DNA from: Pseudothauera rhizosphaerae | GTDB lineage: Bacteria; Pseudomonadota; Gammaproteobacteria; Burkholderiales; Rhodocyclaceae | NCBI RefSeq assembly: GCF_004801305.1 | Contig: NZ_SSOD01000017.1 | Coordinates: 1 to 64,000 of the forward strand | Reading direction: 5' to 3' | Length of the DNA stretch: 64,000 bases | Shown here: positions 53,054 to 62,846 of the stretch, one piece after another | Layout of the letters: the number at the start of each line of letters is the position of its first letter | Position numbering within the stretch: position 1 is the stretch's first letter | Program-made: the position numbers and the translations under genes | The notes under the pieces: model-generated | Told to the model about the DNA's origin: nothing | What the model saw: the letters and a program-made list of their open reading frames with translations, nothing else | Database searches by the model: none

Positions 53054-53341
53054 TCACTGGCCGGGGGGACGGTTCTCGCGCTGATGCCAGATGCGCAGGA
53101 CGTGGAGCGCATCGTCCTGCAGCAGGTAGACGACGTGATACGGCGTGACCAGATCCCGCACGGCGTCGGGGTCGGGCGCCTGCGCGACGGGGCGCCCCAG
53201 GCGCGGATTCGCGCCGAGTCCGTTCATCCGGCGGATGAGATCGGCGGCAATGCGGGCTGCAGCGGTCGGGTTGTGCTCGGCGATGAAGGCACGCAGCCTC
53301 ACGAGGTCATCGATGGCTTCGCGCGTGTAGCGGATGCGCAT
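53054..53341 (-). CDS. parE: ParE/RelE-family toxin
   Basis: A 95-residue ParE-like protein: [33 protein letters not shown], then [40 protein letters not shown], the usual RxxxxxxYxVxY and WHxRE end. ParE toxins inhibit DNA gyrase; RelE relatives cut mRNA. It follows the RHH antitoxin with a nine-base gap. The pair lies between the heptose operon and cobC. Confidence 0.87.
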   Translation of the reverse strand: MRIRYTREAIDDLVRLRAFIAEHNPTAAARIAADLIRRMNGLGANPRLGRPVAQAPDPDAVRDLVTPYHVVYLLQDDALHVLRIWHQRENRPPGQ

Positions 53342-53350
53342 TGCGCGGGC

Positions 53351-53611
53351 TCAGGGAGCAGGTTTTTCCGCCGCGGAACCCCAGCTTTCCAGCCAGGCGT
53401 GGACCTCGTCGCCCGCTACCGTGCGCCCGCTGCGCACCGAATCCAGCGCCGGCAAGGTTTCCAGCCAGCGTTCTTGCTCCTGCCCCTGGCGGGCAAGGAA
53501 ATCCTCGATGGCCTTGTTGATCAGCCAGTTCCGGCTGCGCTGCAGGCGGTGGGCGAGGTCGTCCAGCGGGGCTTCGAGCTCCTGCTTGAGGCGGATGCTG
53601 GTGGTGCTCAT
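53351..53611 (-). CDS. Ribbon-helix-helix antitoxin (CopG/ParD-like)
   Basis: An 86-residue RHH protein: TSIRLKQELEAPLDDLAHRLQRSRNWLINKAIEDFLARQ is the DNA-binding domain (strand-helix-helix), followed by an acidic, proline-ended tail that would wrap the toxin. A longer frame extending to 53953 is a shadow of cobC; the ATG at 53611 is the family start. GCACTACA and GTGCTACA, adjacent on the minus strand just upstream, could be its operator. Antitoxin partner of the ParE-like gene. Confidence 0.85.
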   Translation of the reverse strand: MSTTSIRLKQELEAPLDDLAHRLQRSRNWLINKAIEDFLARQGQEQERWLETLPALDSVRSGRTVAGDEVHAWLESWGSAAEKPAP

Positions 53612-53679
53612 GGCCGGGTACGTCCGAATACGATGTAGCACAGTGTAGTGCGCCGGGCACCGATTGCAAGCAGCGCCGT

Positions 53680-54231
53680 TCAGCGATTGAACCACTTCAG
53701 CACCACGCCCCAGCTTTCCACGTCCAGGCGGGTGGCGTGGCCGCAGGCGAAGTCCAGCCCCAGCCAGCGTTCGGCCGGCAGGCCGAGCAGATGGCCGGCG
53801 ATGGCGCGCAGCGGGCCGCCGTGGGCGACCACCACCACCGGGCGCTGCGGCGCGCTGGCGAGCAGGCCGTCCAGCCAGTGCAGCACGCGCGTGCTCATCT
53901 CCCGCGCGGATTCGCCGCCGGGGGCGCGGAAGCCGAGGGGGTCGTGGGCCCATTCGTCCAGCGCCGCGCCCAGGGTGGAGAAGAGTCGCCCTTCCCAGTC
54001 GCCGAAGTGGATCTCCTTCAGGCGCCCGTCCAGTTGGGGGCGGCCCAGTTCCTCCGCCAGCAGGCGGGCGCGGGCAAGGGGGCTGGCGTGCAGCTCGTAG
54101 GCGGCCGGCAGCAGCGGGCGCAGGCGGGCGGCGGTCTCCGCGGGCGGCTCGGCCAGGCCCACGTCACGCTGGCCGTAGCAGGTGCCGGGCGGCACGTCCG
54201 GCCGCGGATGGCGGATCAGGTGAAGTTCCAT
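53680..54231 (-). CDS. cobC: Alpha-ribazole phosphatase / histidine phosphatase
   Basis: A 183-residue histidine phosphatase. [24 protein letters not shown] has the catalytic RHP variant of the RHG motif, seen in CobC proteins. [16 protein letters not shown] and [13 protein letters not shown] supply the remaining phosphate-binding residues. It dephosphorylates alpha-ribazole-5'-P (or cobalamin-5'-P) in the nucleotide-loop pathway. The ATG at 54231 overlaps cobS by 16 bases. The R-H-P in place of R-H-G is unremarkable within cobC-like proteins. Confidence 0.88.
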   Translation of the reverse strand: MELHLIRHPRPDVPPGTCYGQRDVGLAEPPAETAARLRPLLPAAYELHASPLARARLLAEELGRPQLDGRLKEIHFGDWEGRLFSTLGAALDEWAHDPLGFRAPGGESAREMSTRVLHWLDGLLASAPQRPVVVVAHGGPLRAIAGHLLGLPAERWLGLDFACGHATRLDVESWGVVLKWFNR

Positions 54232-54986
54232 GCGACGAGAATGCCGAGGTAACACGCCAGTTCCGTGCCCTGCTGGGCCGCGCCGAGCAGGTCGCCGGTG
54301 TAGCCGCCCAGGCGGCGCAGGAAGATGCGTGCCGCCCACAGGGTGACCACGGCTACCGCGGCGAGGGCGGTGAGCGCCTCGGGCGGCGCGAGCAGGGTGA
54401 GCGGGACGAGGCCGAAGAATGCGGCGGCGGCCAGTTCCGCCGGGCGTAGGGCGTGGGCCAGCGGCTTCGATTTCGAACTGGCGTCGTCGCGCGCGTAGGG
54501 CAGCCAGTGGATCAGGCTGGTGGCGGCCAGCCGCGACAGCGGATGCGCCGCCAGCAGCGCGGCCGCGGCGACCTGCGGGCCGTGGGCCGCCAGCTCCACC
54601 AGCGCGGCGGCCTTGGCGAGCAGCATCAGCACCATGCCCACGGTGCCGTAGCTGCCGTTGCGCGAGTCCTTCATGATGGCCAGCACCTGCGCCTTGTCCC
54701 GGCCGCCGCCTAGCCCGTCGCAGGCGTCCGCCCAGCCGTCCTCGTGGAAGGCGCCCGTGAGCCGGATGGTGACCGCCATGGACAGGATCGCCGCCAGCGA
54801 CACCGGCAGCACCAGCGCGAACGCGAGGAAGGCCCCCGCCCCCACTCCGCCCACCACCCAGCCCACCAGCGGGAAGTAGCGCGCGGCGTTGTTCAGGCGC
54901 TCCGGCGACCAGGGCACCCAGGCCGGCACCGGGATGCGGGTGAAGTAGCCCAGCGCGGTGAAGAAGAGTTCGAGCTGGTAGCGCAT
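54216..54986 (-). CDS. cobS: Adenosylcobinamide-GDP ribazoletransferase (cobalamin synthase)
   Basis: A 256-residue polytopic membrane enzyme joining adenosylcobinamide-GDP and alpha-ribazole. [14 protein letters not shown] is the diagnostic N-terminus; [37 protein letters not shown] is the active-site segment with D/E and basic residues; several hydrophobic helices follow. It belongs with cobC, cobT and cobU to the lower-ligand assembly steps. A VapBC pair separates it from cobT. Confidence 0.95.
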   Translation of the reverse strand: MRYQLELFFTALGYFTRIPVPAWVPWSPERLNNAARYFPLVGWVVGGVGAGAFLAFALVLPVSLAAILSMAVTIRLTGAFHEDGWADACDGLGGGRDKAQVLAIMKDSRNGSYGTVGMVLMLLAKAAALVELAAHGPQVAAAALLAAHPLSRLAATSLIHWLPYARDDASSKSKPLAHALRPAELAAAAFFGLVPLTLLAPPEALTALAAVAVVTLWAARIFLRRLGGYTGDLLGAAQQGTELACYLGILVAWNFT

Positions 54987-54993
54987 GGCCGGG

Positions 54994-55392
54994 TCAGGCC
55001 CAGTTCTCCAGGCGCAAGCCCGCCACGCGTTCGAACTCGGCGAGATTGTTGGTGACCAGGATCAGGCCGTGCGAGCGGGCATGTGCCGCGATCATCATGT
55101 CGTAGGGGCCGATGGGCTGGCCCCGGGCGAGCAGTTCGGCGCGGATCTGCCCGAAGTGGAAGGCCGCGGCTGCGTCGAAATCCAGCACGTCCAGGCGGGC
55201 GATGAAGCTTTCGAGCACTTCCATGTTCTCCCGCGGGCGGGAAGAGCGTTCCGCACCGAAGGCCAGTTCGGCCAAGGTGACCGTGGAGATGGCGAACTGG
55301 CCCTCATGCTGCCCGAAACACTCCCTGACCTGCTGCGGGCGGTTGCGCATCGTGTAGATCACGATGTTGGTGTCGAGCAGATACTTCAGCAC
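54994..55392 (-). CDS. vapC: VapC-family PIN ribonuclease toxin
   Basis: A 132-residue PIN protein: [38 protein letters not shown], then [25 protein letters not shown], containing the four acidic catalytic positions. The [10 protein letters not shown] start is a GTG at 55392; longer frames upstream cover the antitoxin in another frame. It closely resembles VapC proteins that cut initiator tRNA. It follows vapB by two bases, and its stop lies eight bases before the cobS start, so it sits inside the cobalamin gene run. Confidence 0.92.
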   Translation of the reverse strand: MLKYLLDTNIVIYTMRNRPQQVRECFGQHEGQFAISTVTLAELAFGAERSSRPRENMEVLESFIARLDVLDFDAAAAFHFGQIRAELLARGQPIGPYDMMIAAHARSHGLILVTNNLAEFERVAGLRLENWA

Positions 55393-55394
55393 GC

Positions 55395-55631
55395 CTACAG
55401 CCCTTCCCGCACCTGGTCTTCGGGCTGATCCCGCGTCTCCATGAAGTCCGCGCTGACGGTCGGTCCGTCGAACCAGGCGTCCCAGCTCTCGCCGGCCGGC
55501 GTGATGATACGGGTGTGGCCGACGGCGATCACGCTCACTTTCTTGACCGTTTCGGGGAGTTCGCACGCCTTCGGCAGGCGTACCGCCTGTGTCTTGTTGC
55601 TGCGAAAGAGGGTCGTTTGCGTGGTGCCCAT
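55395..55631 (-). CDS. vapB: VapB-family antitoxin (AbrB/SpoVT fold)
   Basis: A 78-residue antitoxin. TTLFRSNKTQAVRLPKACELPETVKKVSVIAVG is the swapped-hairpin AbrB-like domain with the NKTQAVRLPK signature; the C-terminal DAWFDGPTVSADFMETRDQPEDQ tail binds VapC. The ATG at 55631 follows GGAG; a frame to 55691 starts before the operator. First gene of the VapBC pair. Confidence 0.92.
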   Translation of the reverse strand: MGTTQTTLFRSNKTQAVRLPKACELPETVKKVSVIAVGHTRIITPAGESWDAWFDGPTVSADFMETRDQPEDQVREGL

Positions 55632-55656
55632 GGTGTCTCCAGTCCGTCGGGGGTTT

Positions 55657-55677
55657 GAATATAGTTGAAGTATATCC
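55657..55677. promoter_or_regulatory. Likely VapBC operator
   Basis: GAATATAGTTGAAGTATATC is an imperfect palindrome with ATATA/TATAT arms 25 bases upstream of vapB. Its AT-richness stands out in this GC-rich region. Binding by VapB is inferred. Confidence 0.45.
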
Positions 55678-55691
55678 AAGCTGCTGGGCAA

Positions 55692-56729
55692 TCAGCAGCC
55701 CTTGTCGCTCACGCCGGCCGACTCGAAGCTCGCCATCTCATTGAGGAAGTTCACCGCCGCCTGCACCAGCGGCCAGGCCAGCGCGGCGCCGGTGCCTTCG
55801 CCCAGGCGCAGGTCCAGGTCCATCAGCGGGTCGGCGCCCAGGTGGGCGAGCTGCACCCGGTGGCCGGCCTCCTGGGAGCGGTGGGCGAACACGCAGTAGG
55901 GCAGCACGGCCGGGGCGATGGCGTGGGCCGCGAGCAGGGCGGCGGTGACGATGAAGCCGTCGATCAAGAGCAGCATGCGCCGTTCGGCCGCGCCCAGCAT
56001 GGCGCCGGCCATCATCGCGATCTCGAAGCCGCCGTATTCGGCCAGCACCGCGAGGGGGCCGGCGGGACGGCCGCCGCGGGCCAGGGCCTGTTCCAGCAGG
56101 GCGCGCTTGCGTGCCAGGCCGGCATCGTCCAGCCCGGTGCCGCGGCCGGTGACGGTGGCCAGGCTCTCGCCGGTCAGGCAGTGGGTGATCAGGGAGGCGG
56201 AAGCCGTGTTGCCGATGCCCATCTCGCCGAAACCCACGCAGTTGCAGCCGTTGGCGGCCAGCGCATGGGCCAGTTCGCGTCCGCGGGCGAGCGCCGCCTG
56301 CACGGTTTCCGCGTCCATGGCCGGCCGTTCCAGATAGTTCGCCGTGCCCGGGCCGAGCCTGGCGGCGATGAGGCCGGGGCGGCGGCCGAAATCGTGGTTC
56401 ACGCCGGCATCCACCACCGTGAGGTCCAGTTCCATCTGGCGGCAGAACACGTTGATCGCGGCCCCGCCGGCGAGGAAGTTCTCCACCATCTGCCAGGTCA
56501 CGTCCTGCGGGAAGGCGGACACGCCCGCGCGCGCGGCGCCGTGGTCGCCGGCGAACACCATGACGTGGGGCTGGCGCAGTTCAGGCGCGTCCGTGCCCTG
56601 CACGAGGCCGATCTGCAACGCGAGCGCTTCCAGCCGGCCCAGCGCCCCGGGCGGCTTGGTCTTCTGGTCGATGCGTTGCTGCAGCCGGGGGGCGAGCGAC
56701 TGGTCGGGTACGGAGATGCGGAAGTCCAT
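55692..56729 (-). CDS. cobT: Nicotinate-nucleotide--dimethylbenzimidazole phosphoribosyltransferase
   Basis: A 345-residue CobT enzyme making alpha-ribazole-5'-phosphate. [20 protein letters not shown] is the substrate-binding start; [28 protein letters not shown] and [16 protein letters not shown] are family signatures, with the C-terminal [18 protein letters not shown] holding the catalytic glutamate. The ATG at 56729 is standard for the family. It lies 58 bases after cobU and is followed by vapBC, which interrupts the run to cobS. Confidence 0.96.
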   Translation of the reverse strand: MDFRISVPDQSLAPRLQQRIDQKTKPPGALGRLEALALQIGLVQGTDAPELRQPHVMVFAGDHGAARAGVSAFPQDVTWQMVENFLAGGAAINVFCRQMELDLTVVDAGVNHDFGRRPGLIAARLGPGTANYLERPAMDAETVQAALARGRELAHALAANGCNCVGFGEMGIGNTASASLITHCLTGESLATVTGRGTGLDDAGLARKRALLEQALARGGRPAGPLAVLAEYGGFEIAMMAGAMLGAAERRMLLLIDGFIVTAALLAAHAIAPAVLPYCVFAHRSQEAGHRVQLAHLGADPLMDLDLRLGEGTGAALAWPLVQAAVNFLNEMASFESAGVSDKGC

Positions 56730-56787
56730 GGCAGGCGGGGTTTCGTGGTGGCGGTCGAGGGCGGCAAGGGTAGCACGGCGGCGCCGG

Positions 56788-57351
56788 CTACCCGTTGCGG
56801 GCCGGGGCACCCTTCAGCGTGAGCGGCAGGCCGGCGGCGACGAAGGTCACGGTGTCGGCCAACCGGGCGAGCTGCTGGTTGAGGCGGCCGGCCTCGTCGC
56901 GGAACAGCCGTCCCAGCGGGTGCTCCGGCACCAGTCCGAGGCCGACCTCGTTGGCGACCAGCAGGATGGTGCCGGGCAGTTGCGGCAGCGTGGCGAGCAG
57001 GGCTTCGCGTTCGGACTTGAGGCGCGGCAGCGCATCCGCCTCGGCGCCGGGCGGCAGGTCTTCAGCGCCGGCCAGCAGGTTGGTGAGCCACAGGGTCAGG
57101 CAGTCGACGATCAGGCAGCGTTCCGCCGCCGCCTCGCGGGCGAGCGTGGCGGCCAGCGCGTGGGGGGCCTCCACGGTGCGCCAGGCGGCAGGGCGGTCGG
57201 CCTGGTGGCGGCGGATGCGCGCGGCCATTTCCTCGTCCAGCGCCTCGGCGGTGGCGATCACGGTGACGGCGGCGGCGGACGCCAGCGCGCGGGTTTCGGC
57301 GTGGCGGCTCTTGCCGGAGCGGGCGCCGCCGAGGATCAGTTCGATGGTCAT
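56788..57351 (-). CDS. cobU: Adenosylcobinamide kinase / guanylyltransferase
   Basis: A 187-residue CobU/CobP enzyme. [18 protein letters not shown] is the Walker A loop; [45 protein letters not shown] (Walker B) and [28 protein letters not shown] complete the fold. It phosphorylates then guanylylates cobinamide, allowing salvage of imported corrinoids. The first gene of the minus-strand salvage group, divergent from the riboswitch-controlled btuB. Confidence 0.95.
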   Translation of the reverse strand: MTIELILGGARSGKSRHAETRALASAAAVTVIATAEALDEEMAARIRRHQADRPAAWRTVEAPHALAATLAREAAAERCLIVDCLTLWLTNLLAGAEDLPPGAEADALPRLKSEREALLATLPQLPGTILLVANEVGLGLVPEHPLGRLFRDEAGRLNQQLARLADTVTFVAAGLPLTLKGAPARNG

Positions 57352-57444
57352 GGAGATGTTCGGGCGGATGGCTCTGGCGCAGCACAAGGGGGCGCGGAAA
57401 CGGTATTATCCGCCCCGCACCCGTTACAGGGTGCAACGCGTTTC

Positions 57445-57660
57445 AGGTGCCCGCCGGCCGTCCACGCCGCGGGTTAAACGGGAAACAGGTGCGTGACGGC
57501 GGGTGGGCTACCCGCGCCGCAATGCCTGTGCTGCCCCCGCAACGGTAAGCGAGCGCAAGGCGCATCAGCGAAGCCACTGGGCCGAACGGCCCGGGAAGGC
57601 GATGCGCCCCGGTCCGGTACGGTTCGTACCGGCACGGCTCGCGAGCCCGGATACCGGCCT
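57445..57660 (+). ncRNA. Cobalamin (B12) riboswitch
   Basis: The leader upstream of btuB has all main cobalamin-riboswitch blocks in order: GGTGCC start, GTTAAACGGGAAACAGGTG, the CTGCCCCCGCAACGGTAAGC core, GCCACTGGG with CCCGGGAAGGC closing a stem, and GAGCCCGGATACCGGCC at the 3' end. TATTAT at 57404-57409 may be its -10. Binding of adenosylcobalamin would shut off btuB and probably the uptake operon that follows. About 140 bases lie between the aptamer end and the btuB start, room for the expression platform. Confidence 0.93.
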
Positions 57661-57800
57661 CGAACGCACTGGCGGATGTGCCGCGGGGTGGCGGCGACGG
57701 GCGCGTTCCCTCCTGCTCCTCGTTTCCCCGGCGTGCGCATCGTTTCGACGACTGTCGCGGCGTGCGGGGACGCCTGTCGCGGCACAGGGAGCAAATCATA

Positions 57801-59612
57801 ATGACAATCCGCTATTCAGCGGCCGCGCTGGCAGTGGCTGCCGTGTTTCCTCATGCCGTCCTTGCCCAGGCGGACGACGAGTCCGTGGGTGCAACCATGG
57901 TGGTCACCGCCGCGCGCATGCAGCAGCGCGCCGAGGAGGTGCTGGCCAGCACCGAAGTGATCGAGCGCGAGGCCATCGAGCGTGCCGGCCATTCGACGCT
58001 GATCGACGTGCTGCGCACGATTCCCGGGGTGCGGGTGGCGAGCAACGGCGGGCCCGGTTCGAACAGCAGCCTCTTCATCCGCGGCACCGAATCCCGCCAC
58101 GTGCTGCTGATGATAGACGGCCTGCGCGTCGGCTCGGCGACCAGCGGTCAGCCCACGCTGGAAGCGATTCCGCTGGCGATGATCGAGCGCATCGAGGTCC
58201 TGCGCGGCCCGGCCAGCGCGCTGTATGGCTCGGAAGCGATCGGCGGCGTGATCCAGATCTTCACCCGCAAGGGCGCGAAAGGTTTCCGCCCGTCCGTGTT
58301 CGCCGGCTACGGCAGCGACGACACGCGGCAGATCAATGCCTCCGTCGCGGGCGGGGCCGAGCGCCTGCGCTACAGCCTCACCCTGGGCGAGGACCGCACG
58401 CGCGGCTTCGACGCCCGCACCGACGAGGTCACCCACGATCCCGACCGGGACGGCTTCCGCAACGCCTTCGCCAGCGCCAACCTGTCCCTGGGCCTGCGCG
58501 AGCGCGACGAGATCGGCCTCAACCTGTACGGCTCCAAGGGGCGCAACTGGTTCGACGCCAACCTGACCTACGATTCCCATCTCGACAAGCGCCTGGATTC
58601 CGTCGGCCTGTACGCCATCAACCAGCTCGCGCAAGGCTGGCGGAGCACGCTGCGGGTCGGCCGCTCGCGGGACCGGCTGGACAACCGCAGCACCGTGGGG
58701 GAGCCCTCCCAGTTCCACACGCGGCAGAACCAGTTCTCCTGGCAGCACGACATCGACCTGCCCGTGGGCACGCTGCTGGCGGCCTTCGACTACGTGAAGA
58801 CGCACGTGGACGGCACCACCGCCTACGTGGAGGACGAGCGCACGGTCAAGGCCTGGCTGCTGGGCTGGTCCGCGAAGTTCGACGCCCACAGCGTGCAGGT
58901 GAACGTGCGCCGGGACGACAACTCCCAGTTCGGCGGCAAAACGACCGGCCTCTTCGCCTACGGCTACCAGATCGATCCGCAGTGGAGCGTGCGCGGCAGC
59001 ATCGCCACCGCCTTCAACGCGCCCACGTTCAACCAGCTCTACTACCCGGATACGGGCTTCGGCGGCGGCAACCCGGACCTGGAACCGGAACGGGCGCTCA
59101 ATCGCGAGGTGGGTCTGCGTTGGGACGACGGCATGCACAGCGTCGAGGCCACGTACTACGACAACAAGGTGCGCGACCTGATCAGCGGCTGGCCGCCGGC
59201 CAACGTGGATGAAGCCCGCCTGAAGGGCCTGGAACTGGCCTACCGCGTGGATATCGGCAAGCTCGCCGTGCAGGTCGGCGCGGACTGGCTGGATGCGCGC
59301 GACGAGGCGACCGACAAGCGCCTGGTACGCCGTGCCGGCAAGGCGGCCTTCCTGCGGGTGGACCACAGCATCGGCGCCTGGTCCTACGGCGTGGACGTGA
59401 ACGGCCAGGGCCACCGCTACGAGAATGCCACCAACACGCAGCGCATGGGCGGCTACGGTCTGGTCGATGCCTATGTACACTACCGCCTGGCTCATGACTG
59501 GCGCGTGGAAATGCGGGCGAACAACATCCTCGACAAGAAGTACGAACTGGCGCGCAACTACGCCACCGCGGGCGCCAGCTACTTCGTCGGCGTGCGCTAC
59601 GCGCCGCACTGA
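57801..59612 (+). CDS. btuB: TonB-dependent cobalamin receptor BtuB
   Basis: A 603-residue outer-membrane receptor. Signal peptide TIRYSAAALAVAAVFPHAVLA; TonB-box-like TMVVTAARM; plug domain with TLIDVLRTIPGVRV, SLFIRGTESRHVLLMIDGLRVG and ERIEVLRGPASALYGSEAIGGVIQIFT; then a long barrel with LSLGLRERDEIGLN and a C-terminal NNILDKKYELARNYATAG. The last residues are YFVGVRYAPH, so the usual terminal phenylalanine is displaced by two or three residues. The ATG at 57801 is preferred over a much earlier frame that covers the riboswitch. It imports vitamin B12. Confidence 0.94.
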   Translation: MTIRYSAAALAVAAVFPHAVLAQADDESVGATMVVTAARMQQRAEEVLASTEVIEREAIERAGHSTLIDVLRTIPGVRVASNGGPGSNSSLFIRGTESRHVLLMIDGLRVGSATSGQPTLEAIPLAMIERIEVLRGPASALYGSEAIGGVIQIFTRKGAKGFRPSVFAGYGSDDTRQINASVAGGAERLRYSLTLGEDRTRGFDARTDEVTHDPDRDGFRNAFASANLSLGLRERDEIGLNLYGSKGRNWFDANLTYDSHLDKRLDSVGLYAINQLAQGWRSTLRVGRSRDRLDNRSTVGEPSQFHTRQNQFSWQHDIDLPVGTLLAAFDYVKTHVDGTTAYVEDERTVKAWLLGWSAKFDAHSVQVNVRRDDNSQFGGKTTGLFAYGYQIDPQWSVRGSIATAFNAPTFNQLYYPDTGFGGGNPDLEPERALNREVGLRWDDGMHSVEATYYDNKVRDLISGWPPANVDEARLKGLELAYRVDIGKLAVQVGADWLDARDEATDKRLVRRAGKAAFLRVDHSIGAWSYGVDVNGQGHRYENATNTQRMGGYGLVDAYVHYRLAHDWRVEMRANNILDKKYELARNYATAGASYFVGVRYAPH

Positions 59613-59617
59613 CCGCC

Positions 59618-60633
59618 ATGAGCACCGCCCGCGCCCAGCTTGCCCACGTTTCCCTGTCCGCCGGGCGGCGGCGGGCGTGGGCGGTGATCGCCGGGCTGGC
59701 ACTGGCCGGCGCGCTGGCACTGGTGTGGGCGCTGGCGGCGGGCGAGCTGGACATCCCCGCGCGCAGTGTGCTCGGCGCGCTGTTCGGCGGCGAGCAGGGC
59801 ATGGCGGCGGACGTGGTGCGCCACCTGCGCCTGCCGCGGGCGGTGGCGGTGTACGCGTGCGGCGGGCTGCTGGCCATGGCCGGCGCGCTGATGCAGGTGC
59901 TGCTGCGCAATCCGCTCGCGGACCCCTACGTGCTCGGCGTGTCCGGCGGCGCGGCGGTGGGCGCGCTGCTCGCCATGCTGCTGGGCCTCGCGCCCATGCT
60001 GGTCGATGGGGCCGCCTTCGCCGGGGCGCTCGCCGCCATGCTGCTGGTGTTCGGTCTCGCCCACGGCGACGGTTCCTGGACGCAGACGCGGCTGCTCCTC
60101 ACCGGCGTCATCGTCGCCGCCGGCTGCGGCGCGGCGATCACGCTGATGCTGGCCCTCGCCCCCGATGCCCGCGTGCATTCCATGCTGTTCTGGCTGATGG
60201 GCGATGCTTCCGGCGCCACCCGGCCGTGGCCGGCGCTGGTGGTGATGGTGGCGGGGCTCGCCGCGGCGCTGCCCTGCGCGCGCGAACTCAACCTGCTGGC
60301 CCGCGGTGAACTGGCCGCCCAGGCGCTGGGCGTGCAGGTGCGGCGGCTGCGCTACCTGCTCTACGTGCTGGCCTCGCTGCTCACCGCGGTGGCCGTGACC
60401 CTGGTCGGTTCGGTCGGCTTCGTCGGCCTGGTGGTGCCGCACCTGGTGCGCTTCGTCATCGGCAACGACCAGCGCCTGCTGCTGCCCGCCGTCGCGCTGG
60501 CCGGCGGCGCGCTGCTGACGCTGGCCGACACCGCCGCGCGCACCGTGATCGCGCCGCTGCAACTGCCGGTGGGCGTGCTCACCGCGCTGATCGGTGTGCC
60601 GGTCTTCCTCTTCCTGCTGGCGAGGCACCAGCG

Positions 60634-60637
<4 letters not shown>
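59618..60637 (+). CDS. btuC: Cobalamin ABC transporter permease (FecCD family)
   Basis: A 339-residue inner-membrane permease with about ten helices. VVRHLRLPRAVAVYACGGLLAMAGALMQVLLRNPLADPYVLGVSGGAAVGALL is the FecCD signature; LARGELAAQALGVQVRRLRYLLYVLASLLTAVAVTLVGSVGFVGLVVPHLVRF is the coupling region for the ATPase. Five bases after btuB, overlapping btuD by four bases. Its neighbours point to B12 rather than siderophore transport. Confidence 0.93.
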
Positions 60638-61410
<773 letters not shown>

Positions 61411-61415
61411 AAGCC

Positions 61416-62234
61416 ATGAAAACCAGATTGCTTTTCCTCTTTCGCACCTTCCTCGCCGGCCTGCTGCTGGCGGCCGGTCCCGTCGCGGCGGCCGGCGACT
61501 GCCCGCGCATCGTCAGCCAGTCCCCCTATCTCAGCGTCGCCCTCGACTGGCTCGGGCGCGGCCACTGCATCGTCGGCGTGTCCCGCTACGACCGCCTGTT
61601 CGACACCCTGCCGCGCACCGGCGGCGTCATGGACCCGGATGCGGAAACCATCGACCTCCTCGGACCGGACCTCCTCGTCGCCTCCAACTGGGCCTCCGAG
61701 GAGACCCTGCGCAAGGTCCTGCCGGCCGGTGCGAGGCTGCTGCGCGTGGACGGCTTCACCTCGGTGGCCGATGCGGAGAACATGCTGCGCGAGCTGGGCC
61801 GCGCCAGCGGCGCGCCCGACGTGGACGTCCGCCTGGCCGCCTTCCACAAGGAATGGACGGCCGCCGCGGCCGCCATCCGCGGCGAAGGGCGGCGCGCGCT
61901 GGTCCTGTCGGCCTGCGAAGGCTCGCCCTATTCCTTCGGGCGCGGGCACTTCGTCGGCGACGCCTTCGTGCAGGCCGGCTTCGACGTGGTGGAGACGGCC
62001 CCGCGCCTGCGCCACATCCGCCCCGGCGAAGAGATCGAAGACCTGCTGACCGCGGTCGAAACCCTCAAGCCGCAGGTGGTGTTCTCTCTGGACCGCGCCA
62101 CGGCCGCCCAGTGCAGCGCGCTGCTGGGCATCCTGCCGGTGGAAGTGGTACACCTGGGCGGCGAAAACTTTTTCCATCCCGGCGCCGGCGTGCTGGCCGG
62201 CTACGCCGAACTTGCGCAGAAGATGAAGCGATGA
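61416..62234 (+). CDS. btuF: Periplasmic cobalamin-binding protein (BtuF-like)
   Basis: A 272-residue periplasmic protein with a cleavable signal peptide (TRLLFLFRTFLAGLLLAAGPVAAA). The TroA/BtuF fold is seen in PRIVSQSPYLSVALDWLGRGHCIVGVSRYDR, ETIDLLGPDLLVASNWASEETLRKV and a C-terminal lobe with EEIEDLLTAVETLKPQVVFSL. It would deliver B12 to BtuCD. A longer open frame upstream is a shadow of btuD. The stop overlaps the cobO start. Confidence 0.85.
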   Translation: MKTRLLFLFRTFLAGLLLAAGPVAAAGDCPRIVSQSPYLSVALDWLGRGHCIVGVSRYDRLFDTLPRTGGVMDPDAETIDLLGPDLLVASNWASEETLRKVLPAGARLLRVDGFTSVADAENMLRELGRASGAPDVDVRLAAFHKEWTAAAAAIRGEGRRALVLSACEGSPYSFGRGHFVGDAFVQAGFDVVETAPRLRHIRPGEEIEDLLTAVETLKPQVVFSLDRATAAQCSALLGILPVEVVHLGGENFFHPGAGVLAGYAELAQKMKR

Positions 62235-62836
62235 CCGAAGCCGACATGGACGCGCGCCACCGGGCGCGCATGCAGCGCAAGAAGGCGGTGGTGGAGCGGA
62301 GCATCGCCGCCGCCCGGGAAGAGCGGGGCGTGCTGCTGGTCAACACCGGTAACGGCAAGGGCAAATCCTCGGCGGCCTTCGGCCTGGTGGCGCGCGCGCT
62401 CGGCCACGGGCTGAAGGTGGGCGTGGTGCAGTTCATCAAGGGGCGCTCGGACACCGGCGAGGAAGCCTTCTTCCGCGCCCAGCCCGGTGTTTCCTGGCAC
62501 GTGAGCGGCGAGGGCTTCACCTGGGACACCCAGGACCGGGCGCGGGACGTGGCCACGGCCGCCGCCGCGTGGGACAGGGCGCGCGCCTTCCTCGCCGACC
62601 CGGGCATCGGCCTGGTGGTGCTGGACGAGCTCAACATCGCGCTCAAGTACCGCTATCTTGAGATCGACACCGTGCTGGCCGACCTGCGCGCCCGTCCGGC
62701 CATGCAGCACGTGGTGGTCACCGGCCGCGCCGCGCCGCCCGAACTGGTGGCCGCCGCCGATACCGTGACCGACATGGGCGTGGTCAAGCACGCCTTTGCG
62801 GCCGGCGTGAAGGCCATGCCTGCCATGGAGTGGTGA
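62231..62836 (+). CDS. cobO: Corrinoid adenosyltransferase (CobO/BtuR type)
   Basis: A 201-residue ATP:co(I)rrinoid adenosyltransferase. VLLVNTGNGKGKSSAAFGLVARALGHG is the P-loop; VGVVQFIKG, ISWHVSGEGFTWDTQDR-like and LVVLDELNIALKYRYLE are family signatures. It attaches the 5'-deoxyadenosyl ligand. The ATG at 62231 overlaps btuF by four bases, tying adenosylation to uptake in one operon. Confidence 0.95.
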   Translation: MTEADMDARHRARMQRKKAVVERSIAAAREERGVLLVNTGNGKGKSSAAFGLVARALGHGLKVGVVQFIKGRSDTGEEAFFRAQPGVSWHVSGEGFTWDTQDRARDVATAAAAWDRARAFLADPGIGLVVLDELNIALKYRYLEIDTVLADLRARPAMQHVVVTGRAAPPELVAAADTVTDMGVVKHAFAAGVKAMPAMEW

Positions 62837-62846
62837 ACAGGACGCA

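Noticed and set aside
57816..59720. 634-codon minus-strand open frame
   Set aside because: Antisense of btuB; composition rich in A, V, G, H with no domain.
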